A DNA stretch of 64,000 bases from a bacterium (GCA_035308905.1 DATGFS010000048.1:185422-249421); one strand, 5' to 3'. Numbered from the stretch's first letter, positions 47,166 to 55,802 are shown. Notes: generated from the letters alone by a model not told the origin. Translations and numbers: made by a program.

Positions 47166-49106
47166 ATGCCCACCGTGTTGCGCGCCGTGGCTCTGATCCT
47201 CTTAATTGTTCTTGCCGGCGCAATCTTCCTCAGCAAGCTTCATCGTATCTATCGGCTCATTCGGCTGGGACGCGGGCCCGTGCCGCTCGCGCCGCTGTCC
47301 GCGCGGCTGCGGGACTTGGCGGTGCAGGTGCTCTTGCACCGGAGGGTGCTGCGGCGGCCGCTGTTCGGGCTGCTGCACCTGTTCATCTTCTGGGGGTTTC
47401 TCGTGCTGCTGACCACGATCGTCCAGGCCGCCGGCGAGGTCATTCAGCCGGGCTGGACGCTGCCGTGGATCGGGGCGTCGCCGCTTCTCGCCGTGGTGCA
47501 GGACGTCTTCATCGCCTTGGTGCTGGCCGGCGTCGGGATGGCGGTGTGGTCCAGGGTGGTGCTCCGGACCAAGCGTCTCGAAGGGCAGGATCGCCGCGGC
47601 GCCTATCTCATCCTGATCCTGATCGCCGGCATCATGGTCACCCTGCTGGTCTCGCGCGGCGCCCAAGTCGTGCTCGAGCGGCCGGCGTGGGGGCCGAGTG
47701 CCTGGCTGTCGAGCCTTGTCGCGCGGCTCTTCGCCGGGGCGACGGCGGCGTCCGTGCGGGCCGTCTACGAGACCGCGCTGTGGGGGCACCTGCTCATCGT
47801 GCTGTACTTCCTGACGTTGATCCCCGACGGAAAGCACCTGCACCTGGTGAGCCTCGTCCCAAACATCATGCTGCGCAAGGAGCGCCATCGAGGCGCCCTC
47901 GAGCCGATCGACATCGAGCACGCCGAGGTGGTCGGCGTTTCATCGCCGGAGCATCTGACCTGGAAGGATCTCCTGGACACCTTTGCCTGCATGGAGTGCG
48001 GCCGCTGCACCGAGGTATGCCCGGCCAACAGCACCGGCAAGGAGCTCGACCCCCGGCGGCTCCACACCGATCTGCGCAAGATGCTCGCCCGGACCGGCGA
48101 CGCCGCCCCCGCGCTGGTCGGCGGAGTGTTTTCCGACGATTTTCTCTGGCAGTGCCTGACCTGCGGGGCGTGCGTGGAAGAGTGTCCGGCAACGAACGAC
48201 CACATCGACAAAATCGTGGGCATGCGCCGGCACCTGATGATGGAGCAGGCGCGCGTGCCCAAGACGATTGAAGAGGCCAATCGGAGCCTCGACGTGCGGG
48301 GCACGCCGTTTCGCGGCGCCGGGATCACCCGCACGGCGTGGGCGGACGGCCTGGACGTTCCGATCGTGAGCGACGGTCAATCCCCGGAGTGGCTGCTGTG
48401 GGTCGGCTGCGCCTCCGCGTTCAACGAGCGAAATCACGCGCCGCTCCGAGCCCTCGTGGACCTGCTGCGGCGGGGAGGCGTGGAGTTCGCGATCCTCGGG
48501 GATGCCGAGCAGTGCACGGGAGACCCGGCGCGGCGGATGGGCAACGAGTACCTGTTTCAGACCCTCGCCCAGAAGAACATCGACACGCTGCGCCGCCACG
48601 GCGTCTCTAAGATCCTCACGGTCTGCCCGCACTGCTACAACACCCTGAAAAACGAATATCCGCAATTCGGCGGGTCGTTTGACGTGCAGCACTCCACGCA
48701 GATGCTGGCGCGGCTGGTGGCCGAGGGGCGCCTGACGCCGGGCGCTTCGGTGGAGGGCACGATTACATACCACGATCCGTGCTACCTCGGCCGGCACAAC
48801 AGCGAGTACGAAGCGCCGCGGCAGGTGCTGGGGGCGCTGCCCGGGGCGCGCCTCGTGGAAATGGAGCAGTGCCGCGAGCGGGGCTTCTGCTGCGGAGCCG
48901 GCGGCGGTCTCTACTGGGTGGACGAGCGCGTGGGGCGGCGCGTCAACCACGTGCGGGGCGACCACATCACCGAGACCGGCGCGGACGTCGTGGCGACGGC
49001 GTGTCCCTTCTGCATGATGATGCTGGAGGAGAGCAAGGCGGCCAAGGAAGCCGCGTGGCGTCCGATGGACGTCGCGGAGCTCGTGCGGAAAAGCGTCGCC
49101 GACTGA
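47166..49106 (+). CDS. HdrD-like membrane (Fe-S)-binding oxidoreductase
   Basis: 646 aa. Residues 1-215 hold several membrane helices in a NarI/HdrE-like cytochrome-b type arrangement. Two [4Fe-4S] motifs follow: CMECGRCTEVCP at about 274 and CLTCGACVEECP at about 331. Two CCG-type cysteine-rich domains come next (CPHCYNTLKNEYP, HDPCYLGRHN with RGFCCGAGGG, and CPFCMMM), as in heterodisulfide reductase HdrD, HmcF, DsrK and related electron-transfer proteins. It is 17 bases after nuoN, so it is probably co-transcribed with complex I. A role in passing electrons between a cytosolic donor and the quinone pool is inferred. The electron partner is unknown. Confidence 0.88.
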   Translation: MPTVLRAVALILLIVLAGAIFLSKLHRIYRLIRLGRGPVPLAPLSARLRDLAVQVLLHRRVLRRPLFGLLHLFIFWGFLVLLTTIVQAAGEVIQPGWTLPWIGASPLLAVVQDVFIALVLAGVGMAVWSRVVLRTKRLEGQDRRGAYLILILIAGIMVTLLVSRGAQVVLERPAWGPSAWLSSLVARLFAGATAASVRAVYETALWGHLLIVLYFLTLIPDGKHLHLVSLVPNIMLRKERHRGALEPIDIEHAEVVGVSSPEHLTWKDLLDTFACMECGRCTEVCPANSTGKELDPRRLHTDLRKMLARTGDAAPALVGGVFSDDFLWQCLTCGACVEECPATNDHIDKIVGMRRHLMMEQARVPKTIEEANRSLDVRGTPFRGAGITRTAWADGLDVPIVSDGQSPEWLLWVGCASAFNERNHAPLRALVDLLRRGGVEFAILGDAEQCTGDPARRMGNEYLFQTLAQKNIDTLRRHGVSKILTVCPHCYNTLKNEYPQFGGSFDVQHSTQMLARLVAEGRLTPGASVEGTITYHDPCYLGRHNSEYEAPRQVLGALPGARLVEMEQCRERGFCCGAGGGLYWVDERVGRRVNHVRGDHITETGADVVATACPFCMMMLEESKAAKEAAWRPMDVAELVRKSVAD

Positions 49107-49114
49107 CGGACGAC

Positions 49115-49154
49115 GGCCCTTCCGGCCTGCGTTTCGCAGGCCATAGGAAGGGCC
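49115..49154. terminator. Two-tier hairpin after the nuo region
   Basis: GGCCCTTCC and GGAAGGGCC (9 bp) enclose a second perfect stem GGCCTGCG/CGCAGGCC with a TTT loop. It lies eight bases after the HdrD-like stop and just beyond the end of the convergent small gene, so it can terminate both. Confidence 0.75.
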
Positions 49155-49169
49155 GCCATGGCTACCGTG

Positions 49170-49355
49170 CTACTGCATACCGGTTTCGTGGTCTTGCAGG
49201 ACACCCCAGGAGATCAAGTCGCTGTCCGTAGTAGAGGCGTTGATGTTCGGGGCGACGTCTTGGCCGCTGCCACCGTGCGCGAAAACGGGGGCCGCCATCA
49301 ACACCAGAAACACCGCGAGCACCAGCAAGCCCAGTGCCTTGCGAATCGTATTCAT
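49170..49355 (-). CDS. Small exported protein, 61 aa
   Basis: The start at 49355 follows AAAGGAGGAGGAACCGCT on the minus strand. The N-terminus MNTIRKALGLLVLAVFLVLM ending APVFA is a signal peptide; the mature part is about 35 residues (HGGSGQDVAPNINASTTDSD onward). The leader MxTIRKAxG is shared with the next gene upstream on the same strand (METIRKAIG), so the two are relatives in their export region. Function is unknown. Confidence 0.7.
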   Translation of the reverse strand: MNTIRKALGLLVLAVFLVLMAAPVFAHGGSGQDVAPNINASTTDSDLISWGVLQDHETGMQ

Positions 49356-49453
49356 AGCGGTTCCTCCTCCTTTCACGAGATATTCATTTTGCCCGGCGGA
49401 TGGGTTGAATCAAACGTGTCGTGGGGGGAGGAACGGCGTGGACCGAGGAAGCG

Positions 49454-49495
49454 GGCGGCCCTCCCGGGGGTGGGGGGCTGTGCGGAAGGGCCGCC
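49454..49495 (-). terminator. Hairpin between the two small exported-protein genes
   Basis: GGCGGCCCT (49454-49462) and AGGGCCGCC (49487-49495) form a nine-base stem. It lies 26 bases beyond the stop of the repeat-protein gene in its direction of transcription. No T-run follows. Confidence 0.45.
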
Positions 49496-49520
49496 GCGCC
49501 TCGGATTGCATCAACCGAAC

Positions 49521-49841
49521 CTAGCCTCGAAGTTCGCTGCCGAACCCGGCGGGAGCCTCGCCCCGAAGTTCGCTGCCGAACCCGGCCGGAGCCTCGCCCC
49601 GGACCTCGCTGCCGTAGCCGATCGAAGTCTCGCCCCGAACCTCGGTGCCGAACCCGGCCGGAGCCTCAGCCAGGTTGATCTCGTGACCGTCGATGACCGG
49701 CGACAATGCCACGTTGTTGTCGTGCTCGACGTACGGCGCGTTCGCCTGACTGAGGTCGTGCTCGACGAACACCGGAGAGCCCGACGCCGCCAGCACGATC
49801 GCCACCACGGAGAACCCGATCGCCTTCCGGATCGTTTCCAT
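49521..49841 (-). CDS. Exported protein with four 12-residue tandem repeats
   Basis: 106 aa from ATG 49841, which has GGAGGAGG nine bases upstream. The leader METIRKAIGFSVVAIVLAAS resembles that of the neighbouring 61-aa protein, and both have PVF near the cleavage region. A spacer PYVEHDNNVALSPVIDGHEI leads into four tandem copies of EAPAGFGxEVRG (one copy reads ETSIGYGSEVRG), reaching the stop codon. No known family is recognised. It may be a surface or cell-wall-associated adhesive peptide; the function is unknown. Confidence 0.7.
   Translation of the reverse strand: METIRKAIGFSVVAIVLAASGSPVFVEHDLSQANAPYVEHDNNVALSPVIDGHEINLAEAPAGFGTEVRGETSIGYGSEVRGEAPAGFGSELRGEAPAGFGSELRG
49524..49667 (-). 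repeat. Four 36-base coding tandem repeats
   Basis: Four contiguous 36-base units encode the EAPAGFGSELRG-type repeats at the 3' end of the small exported-protein gene. The two copies nearest the stop encode the identical 12-mer and the other two differ, which fits slipped-strand expansion. Confidence 0.75.
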
Positions 49842-50019
49842 TGTCCTGCCTCCTCCCGATTTGGGCGGTTCGTTTTTGTTGACGGGGCCATCGTACTCGT
49901 CTCGGACCGGCACGGCGATGAACCCGCGCACCGCGCGGGCGTGAAACGCATCACACGATCGCCGGAGACGCGTCCGGCAGCGCAGGATCGCTCCGGGGAA
50001 GGTCGAACAGGCGCCACGG

Positions 50020-50700
50020 ATGACGCCGCGAGAGTTACTGGTCCGCAGCCCGCTGTTCGCCCAGCTCTCAACGGCGGAGCTGGAGAAGGTCGCCGCGCTC
50101 CTGCGGCGCCGCCGCTACCGTCCCGGTGAGCCGGTCTTCCGCGAGGGGGATCCGGGCACCGCGCTCTACGTCGTGGAGACCGGCGAGGTGAAGATTGTCC
50201 TCGGCGGCGCGGAGGGCAAAGAGGTCGTGTTGTCGCTGCTCGGGCCGGGCGAGTTCTTCGGGGATCTCGCGCTCCTCGATGGGGAGCCGCGATCAGCCGA
50301 TGCGGTCGCGACCGGGCCCACCCAAGCGCTCGTTCTGCCGCGCGAGGATTTTCTCCGGCTTCTCCGCGAGTCGCCGTCGGTGGCGGTGAACGTTCTCGCC
50401 GCCTTGAGCCGGCGGCTGCGGCGCACGGATCGTCTGGTGCACGACGCCGCGTTTTCGGACGTGCGGACGCGGGTGACTCGTCTTCTTGTCGAACTCGCCG
50501 AGACGCGGGGCAAACCCGTCCCCGGCGGCGTGGTGATCGGGCCGCGCCTCACCCAGGGCGACCTCGCCAGCATGGTCGGCGCCACCCGCGAGAGCATCAA
50601 CAAGTGCCTGCGATATTATGTCGCGCAAGGCCTCGTCCGTCTCGAGCGCGGGCGCCTGGTGCTGACGAACATCGAACGGCTGCGCGCGCAGATCCTCTAG
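50020..50700 (+). CDS. Crp/Fnr family transcriptional regulator
   Basis: 226 aa. The N-terminal cyclic-nucleotide-binding-like beta barrel carries YRPGEPVFREGDPGTALYVV, LLGPGEFFGDLALLDGEPRS and DAVATGPTQALVLPRE. The C-terminal winged helix (RLTQGDLASMVGATRESINK) is the Crp recognition unit. No N-terminal Fnr cysteines are seen, and the FGDLALLDGEPRSADA loop is compatible with cAMP or another nucleotide. ATG 50020 is used. It is convergent with a small gene eight bases downstream. Confidence 0.93.
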   Translation: MTPRELLVRSPLFAQLSTAELEKVAALLRRRRYRPGEPVFREGDPGTALYVVETGEVKIVLGGAEGKEVVLSLLGPGEFFGDLALLDGEPRSADAVATGPTQALVLPREDFLRLLRESPSVAVNVLAALSRRLRRTDRLVHDAAFSDVRTRVTRLLVELAETRGKPVPGGVVIGPRLTQGDLASMVGATRESINKCLRYYVAQGLVRLERGRLVLTNIERLRAQIL

Positions 50701-50708
50701 GCCTCGAC

Positions 50709-50906
50709 CTACTGCGCCGCCGATGCCGGGCGGCGGGTGCCCGCCAACGCAAGCGCGCGCAGTCTCGCCGTGACGCGCCTCACCGCCGGCCCCTTCTTGG
50801 GCTTGACCACGGCAGCCTGTGACGCCAGTCGCTCCCGAGCCGCGGTCTTTATCGCCTCCGCGCGAACGTCCTCCACGATCTTTTGCACGCTGTAGTAGTC
50901 CGTCAT
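50709..50906 (-). CDS. Hypothetical protein, 65 aa
   Basis: Starts at 50906 with GAGGAGGGCGGAG just upstream on the minus strand. The chain (MTDYYSVQKIVEDVRAEAIK onward) is helical and basic, with KPKKGPAVRRVTARLRALAL in the second half, so nucleic-acid binding is possible. It has no hydrophobic segment. No family is recognised. Confidence 0.55.
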   Translation of the reverse strand: MTDYYSVQKIVEDVRAEAIKTAARERLASQAAVVKPKKGPAVRRVTARLRALALAGTRRPASAAQ

Positions 50907-51040
50907 CTCCGCCCTCCTCACGCACCGTTGAGTCAATCATTACCACGAGCCGGCCGGGCGCGCTGTGAGCCGGTTCATAGCCGCGCGTCCGTGTTCGCCG
51001 TACGCTTGGGCCGTGATTCGACAGCCGGGAGGCGATGGCG

Positions 51041-51397
51041 ATGTGGCCGGAACTGTTTGGCGCGGGGTGTGGACTCGGGCTATTCGTGGCGGCGACGGTA
51101 ATGGCCGCGCTCGGAGGGTTTGTCTGGTTTGCGATGCGAAGCGCCCGGCCGCTGGGGCCGGATCCCGTGGCTGATCTGTGGGCGCGGTACGAGCACGGTG
51201 ATTTGACATCCTGGGAGGCGGCCCGGCTCTTCCGGATCGTCGAGGGTCAACAGGCGGCCGCCCAACGGGCGGAGCGGGGGAACTCCCTCATCGCCGGGCG
51301 GGCGGAAGCCGAGGGTGCCCGGCGGGGGCTCAGTCCGTCATGGGCCACGGAGCCGGTCGAGCCCGGGTTCGCCGGCTACAGGGTGCGGGCGAGATAG
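51041..51397 (+). CDS. Membrane-anchored SHOCT-like protein, 118 aa
   Basis: One N-terminal membrane helix (GLGLFVAATVMAALGGFVWF) is followed by a short SHOCT-like helical hairpin (PVADLWARYEHGDLTSWEAA) and a charged tail. SHOCT-type segments occur in many small envelope-associated proteins and are thought to aid oligomerisation. ATG 51041 has GGGAGG eight bases upstream; ATG 51035 is too close to it. Its 3' end overlaps the convergent GMC dehydrogenase gene by 22 bases. Confidence 0.6.
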   Translation: MWPELFGAGCGLGLFVAATVMAALGGFVWFAMRSARPLGPDPVADLWARYEHGDLTSWEAARLFRIVEGQQAAAQRAERGNSLIAGRAEAEGARRGLSPSWATEPVEPGFAGYRVRAR

Positions 51398-52950
51398 TCC
51401 GCGGTCCGAATCGCGAGCGCCACGATTGTCAGGGTCGGGTTGACGGCCGCGGGCCCGACGAAGATGCTGGCGCCGACGACGAACAGGTTCGGACAGCCGT
51501 GCACCGCGCCGAACGAATCGACGGCGCCGTCGCCGGCGTCGCGGCCCATCCGGCACGTACCCATGTGGTGCCCGCCGGAGTAGACCGTTTCGATCCCGCG
51601 GAGCTGCGCGTCGACGGCGCCGGTCGCCTTGGCAAACCGGTCGAACAGTCCCTGCCCGTAGGCGTACGTCGCTGTGTCGAACTGACTCAGGTTGTAATGG
51701 ACATGCGCGTACGGATCCCCGAACCGGTCCCGCGCGGAGGATAACGTCACGGTCCGCCCCGGTTCGGGCGCGGTCTCGCTGTGCAGCGTCACGTTCCGCA
51801 GCATCGTCAGCGGCGCGAACCGTTCGAGCACCTCGGCGCCGCTTCGGGCGCCGGCCGCGGCGTCCTCCGACCACGGCACGATGTTCGCGGAGAACTCGAC
51901 CTTTACGGCGCCGTGCCGGCCGCGCGTCGGAGGTCTCAGGAACTGGTGGCTCTGGCCCGTCCATCGGCCGAGCCGGCCCGGCATCATTCGCTCGGCGTAG
52001 CGCAGGCTGCCGCTCCAAAGATGGTGGAAGGTCAGACGCCGTCCCACCACATCCGTAAGCGGGACACCGTCCGGGTGGCGGTCGCGGTCCGACAGCAGCA
52101 GCAGGCGGGCGTTCTCGATCGCGCCGCCGGCAAGTACGATGGCGGGCGCCCGGAACTCCCGATCGGCGGCGGCCCCATTCGGGCGGTAGACGAGCGACGC
52201 CGCGCGCCCGCCGGTGGGGCCCGCGACGATCCGCCTCACGGACGTCTCGCGGTGGATCACGCAGCGGCCGGTGGCGACGGCGCAGGCCAGATGGTAATTC
52301 GGGGAGTAGCGGACCCCGATCGGACAGACGTCGCAAGCGCCGAAATTCTGGCAGCCGGGCCGGTCGCCGTAGGCGGCGCGCGTCGCGGCCTGCGGCGTCG
52401 TGTGCAGCACGATCCCGGCCGCGCGAAGCCGCGCGGCGAGAATCCGGTCCTCGTAGCCTAACTCGAACGGCGGCAGCGGGAACGGCCGCGAGCGCCGCGG
52501 CGCGAACGGGTTGTCCGCGTCGGTGCCCGACACGCCGAGCAGCGCCTCCGCCCGGCCGTAGTACGGCTCCAGATCATCGTATCCGATCGGCCAGTCGTCG
52601 CCGAACCCGTAAAGCGTTTTGGTCCGGAAGTCTTCCGGCATCATGCGAAGCGTAATCCCGGCCCAGTGCGTCGCCGTTCCACCGATCACCATGTGACGCT
52701 CATGGTCGACGTCGCCGCCGTACGTGCCGGACACCGTCAGACCTTGAAGATCGGACGGCAACCGGTAGGCGGGGTTGTCATAGCGGTGGAAGAAGCGGTC
52801 CTCGAACTGCGGCACGTGCGGGTACGGATAGGCCGGGCCGCGCTCGAAGATCTCGACCCGATGTCCACGGGCGGTGAGGAGATAGGCGATCGCGGCGCCG
52901 GCGATGCCGGACCCGACAATCGCGACCGCGGGCCGATCAGCGCGGGGCAC
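51376..52950 (-). CDS. GMC oxidoreductase (gluconate dehydrogenase-like large subunit)
   Basis: 524 aa FAD enzyme. VAIVGSGIAGAAIAYLL near the N-terminus binds FAD, and VIGGTATHWAGITLRM is the GMC signature. The C-terminal active-site segment YSGGHHMGTCRMG contains the catalytic His pair. Such enzymes oxidise sugars, sugar acids or alcohols and pass electrons to quinone or cytochrome. The gene overlaps the small Tat subunit gene by 14 bases. No cytochrome c subunit is encoded nearby, so the electron acceptor is unclear. Confidence 0.9.
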   Translation of the reverse strand: MPRADRPAVAIVGSGIAGAAIAYLLTARGHRVEIFERGPAYPYPHVPQFEDRFFHRYDNPAYRLPSDLQGLTVSGTYGGDVDHERHMVIGGTATHWAGITLRMMPEDFRTKTLYGFGDDWPIGYDDLEPYYGRAEALLGVSGTDADNPFAPRRSRPFPLPPFELGYEDRILAARLRAAGIVLHTTPQAATRAAYGDRPGCQNFGACDVCPIGVRYSPNYHLACAVATGRCVIHRETSVRRIVAGPTGGRAASLVYRPNGAAADREFRAPAIVLAGGAIENARLLLLSDRDRHPDGVPLTDVVGRRLTFHHLWSGSLRYAERMMPGRLGRWTGQSHQFLRPPTRGRHGAVKVEFSANIVPWSEDAAAGARSGAEVLERFAPLTMLRNVTLHSETAPEPGRTVTLSSARDRFGDPYAHVHYNLSQFDTATYAYGQGLFDRFAKATGAVDAQLRGIETVYSGGHHMGTCRMGRDAGDGAVDSFGAVHGCPNLFVVGASIFVGPAAVNPTLTIVALAIRTADYLARTL

Positions 52951-53521
52951 GGCGGTAGCGGTCGAGTCCGCGCGGTGTCCCCGGCCATCCCTCGTACCCT
53001 GTCAGGATCCACGCGTCCGTGACGGCGAACAGCGCGAGCGCCTCGTCGAGGATGAATCGGTCATACGCGGCCCAGGCTCGTCCGCCGGCCGCCATCCAGG
53101 CGGCGTCGAGCACCGACCGGGGGGCGCGGGCGCGCGAGGCGGGCCGGAGAACGCGCGCCTGGGCGGCCGTTCCGCAGCCTGCGAAGGCGCAACCGGCCGT
53201 GCGCCGCGCGTCGCGATCGATCCGCGCCGCGAAGCGCTCGTACAGCGTGCGGTACCCCGGCAGATGCTCCGCGCGCCACCTGAAATACTCGGCGTAGTGC
53301 GCCGGGTCGATGGGCCGGCCGATGACTGTACGCGCGGCGGCCACGAGGGTCGCGAGCGTCGCGTCCGCCACCGGTCCGGGTGCGGTCGCCGTAAGGGCCG
53401 GCGACCAGGCCGGACCGCCCGGCTCATTGAGCCACCGCCAGACGCCGAGCGCGGCGGCGGCGCACGCCGCCGCCGCGGCGCCGAGCAGCGTCCGGCGCGA
53501 GAGCCGGCGTCTTGGGGGCAT
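52937..53521 (-). CDS. Gluconate 2-dehydrogenase subunit 3 family protein, Tat signal
   Basis: 194 aa small subunit of a membrane or periplasmic GMC dehydrogenase. The N-terminus MPPRRRLSRRTLLGAAAAAC is a twin-arginine signal (SRRTLLG), consistent with export of the folded dehydrogenase-cofactor complex. The body has ATLVAAARTVIGRPIDPAHY and DAYDRFILDEA-type helices as in the Gluconate_2-dh3 family. The ATG overlaps the amidase stop (TGATG), indicating one operon from lgt through amidase to the GMC subunit. Confidence 0.82.
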   Translation of the reverse strand: MPPRRRLSRRTLLGAAAAACAAAALGVWRWLNEPGGPAWSPALTATAPGPVADATLATLVAAARTVIGRPIDPAHYAEYFRWRAEHLPGYRTLYERFAARIDRDARRTAGCAFAGCGTAAQARVLRPASRARAPRSVLDAAWMAAGGRAWAAYDRFILDEALALFAVTDAWILTGYEGWPGTPRGLDRYRRAPR

Positions 53522-54933
53522 CAGGCCAGGGTAGGCCTCCGGTCGGCCCACGGCTGCCTCGCTTCGAACGCCGCGGCCGCGCGCAGGACCGCCGCATCCG
53601 CAAACCGCGGGCCCACTATCTGCAGACCGACGGGCAGGCCCGCCGCGGTCCAGCCGGCCGGCACGGTGATCGCGGGGTATCCGGTCATGTTGATCGGGAA
53701 CGTGAACGCGAGCCAGCCGAGCGCGCCGACCGCCTTGTCTCCGATCTCCTCGTACATATGCCGCCCGAGCGGCAGCGGCGGCGCGGCGAGCGTGGGCGTG
53801 AGCAGGAGGTCGTACGTTTTGAAGAATTCGCGGAACGCGTCGTTCAGCGTGCGCCGGACGTTGGCGGCCTGGATGAAGTCGACGGCGCTCGGGCGCTGGC
53901 CCATCTCGATGTAGCGGACGAGGCCGGGGTCCATCTTCGCCCGCCACTCCGCGAGATAGGGGATGAGACGCGCGGCGACCGACGCCGGAAAGAGCGCGTT
54001 GAACGCGTCCGACGGATCCGTGAAACGGGGCGAACCCTCATCGACGCGGGCCCCGGACTCCTCGAGCCGGCGGGCTGCCGCCTCGGCGAGGCGGCGCACC
54101 TCCGGATCGACGGGCGCGTAGCCCCAGTCCGGCGTCCAGGCGGCGCGCACGTTCGTGAGGTCCCCCTCGGCCGCGCGGGCCCAGTCTGTGCCGTCATCCG
54201 GCAGCGACGCCAGGTCGCGTGGATCCGGCCCCGCGATCACGGACATCGCGAGCGCCGCGTCCCGCACGGTGCGGGTCATCGGTCCCGCGTGCGAGAGCGT
54301 CTCCAGTCCTCCGAAGACGGGCGCCATCGGCACGCGTCCGAGCGTCGGTTTGAAGCCGACGATCCCGCAGCAGCTCGACGGGATCCGGATCGACCCGCCG
54401 GCGTCCGTGCCGATCGTGAGCGGGCCCATGCCCGCCGCGACGGCGGCGGCGCCGCCGCCCGTGGATCCGCCCGGCGTGTGATCGAGACTCCAGGGGTTGC
54501 GGGTCGCGCCGAAGACCGGATTGTCGGTCGTCGCACGGTAGCCAAACTCGGGCGAGTTCGTCATGCCGACGATCACCGCCCCCGCCGCGCGAAGCCGTTC
54601 GACCGCGGGCGCGTCCTCGGGCGAGACGAACCGTTCGAAGATCCGCGACCCCCACGTGGTCCGCACGCCTTTGACCATGATGAGATCTTTGATCGTGACG
54701 GGCACGCCCGCGAGCGGGCCGGCCGCCTCGCCGCGCGCGAGGCGCGTCTCGATATCGCGCGCCGTCGCGCGGGCCAGGTCCTCCGTCACGGTCACCAGCG
54801 CGTTGATCGACGGGTTCACCGTGGCGATCCGGTCGAGGACCGCCTCGACCGCCTCCGTGGGCGAGACGCGTTTGGCGCGGATGGCGGCGGCGAGCTCCGC
54901 CGCCGGCAGGAAACACAGCTCGGTCGCGTTCAC
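53521..54933 (-). CDS. Amidase signature family amidohydrolase
   Basis: 470 aa amidase of the Ser-Ser-Lys type. The catalytic Lys is in GVPVTIKDLI near residue 80, and the two Ser are in HTPGGSTGGGAAAV near 155 and GTDAGGSIRIPSSCCG near 178. Substrate could be an amide, acylated amine or amino-acid derivative; GatA of the tRNA amidotransferase is an unlikely alternative since no gatB/gatC is present. GTG 54933 overlaps the lgt stop as GTGA. Confidence 0.9.
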   Translation of the reverse strand: MNATELCFLPAAELAAAIRAKRVSPTEAVEAVLDRIATVNPSINALVTVTEDLARATARDIETRLARGEAAGPLAGVPVTIKDLIMVKGVRTTWGSRIFERFVSPEDAPAVERLRAAGAVIVGMTNSPEFGYRATTDNPVFGATRNPWSLDHTPGGSTGGGAAAVAAGMGPLTIGTDAGGSIRIPSSCCGIVGFKPTLGRVPMAPVFGGLETLSHAGPMTRTVRDAALAMSVIAGPDPRDLASLPDDGTDWARAAEGDLTNVRAAWTPDWGYAPVDPEVRRLAEAAARRLEESGARVDEGSPRFTDPSDAFNALFPASVAARLIPYLAEWRAKMDPGLVRYIEMGQRPSAVDFIQAANVRRTLNDAFREFFKTYDLLLTPTLAAPPLPLGRHMYEEIGDKAVGALGWLAFTFPINMTGYPAITVPAGWTAAGLPVGLQIVGPRFADAAVLRAAAAFEARQPWADRRPTLA

Positions 54934-55745
54934 GGGCGCACCTCGCGTTGAGTGGGCGGCACGGGCACCATCGTGTTCGGCTCCGCCGCGTTCGACTCCG
55001 CGGGGCGGGAGCCCGTCCGGCGCCGGCCGATCCATAGAAACCAAATACCCCATCCGAGCAAGACCACCGCGGCGATCTGGCCGAGCGTCAAGAATAACGG
55101 GGTGCGGTCTTCGGGGCGCAGGAGGTCGAGCAGAAATCGCAGCACGGACGAGGCAATGATCGCGGACCACCAGACCGCGCCGTCGAACGGCCGCCTGCGC
55201 GCCGCCGCCAGGACGCCGGCGAGGATCGCGAGCGTTCCGGCGATCTCGTAGAGCGGCAGCGGATGCCGGGGGCCGCCGGGAAGGCCCGACACGGCGACGC
55301 CCCACGGCAGCGACGTCGGCGCTCCGAACAATTCGCCGTTCATGAAGTTGCCCCACCGCACCAACACGATCGCGACGAGCACCGCCGGCGCCATCGCGTC
55401 GAGCAGCCGCCACACCGGCACCCGGTGCCGGGGACACCACCAGGCGAGAAAGACGAGTCCCGCCGCGATCGAGCCGTGCGAGGCGAGGCCGGCGTAGGGC
55501 GGCAGGACGGCCGCGAGCGGGCGGCCGGCGAACTCCGAGAGGTGTGAGATGACGTATCCGGCCCGCGCCCCGACGACGAGGACGGCGAGGAACGGCACGG
55601 CGATCGCATCGACGACGGCCCGGTCGATGCCGAAGCGCACGGCGAAACGCGCGGTGATCGGAATCGAGAGAAGCAGGGCGAGGCCCATCATGACGCCGTA
55701 CCACCGCACGGTCAGCGGGCCGACTTCGAAGAGCACCGGGTGCAT
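54930..55745 (-). CDS. lgt: Prolipoprotein diacylglyceryl transferase
   Basis: 271 aa polytopic membrane enzyme that adds diacylglyceryl to the lipobox Cys of prolipoproteins. Signatures: VGPLTVRWYGVMMGLAL, VVGARAGYVISH, AGLASHGSIAAGL and RWGNFMNGELFG. The C-terminus is Pro-rich. ATG 55745 is chosen for the typical MHPVLFEVGPLTVRWYG start; an in-frame extension upstream has no support. It is divergent from the SAM-riboswitch operon. Confidence 0.93.
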   Translation of the reverse strand: MHPVLFEVGPLTVRWYGVMMGLALLLSIPITARFAVRFGIDRAVVDAIAVPFLAVLVVGARAGYVISHLSEFAGRPLAAVLPPYAGLASHGSIAAGLVFLAWWCPRHRVPVWRLLDAMAPAVLVAIVLVRWGNFMNGELFGAPTSLPWGVAVSGLPGGPRHPLPLYEIAGTLAILAGVLAAARRRPFDGAVWWSAIIASSVLRFLLDLLRPEDRTPLFLTLGQIAAVVLLGWGIWFLWIGRRRTGSRPAESNAAEPNTMVPVPPTQREVRP

Positions 55746-55802
55746 CGCCGACAGTATAGCATCGGCATGCGGTTGGGCGCGGCCCAGTTGGGCGCGCGCC
55801 AA

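Noticed and set aside
49524-49667. Regularly repeated 36-base units, possible CRISPR
   Set aside because: The repeats are directly adjacent with no unique spacers and are a multiple of three inside a gene, encoding a 12-residue peptide repeat.
54930-55802. lgt start at 55802 with a longer N-terminus
   Set aside because: The additional residues lack Lgt character; the conserved protein starts at MHPVLFEVGP (55745).
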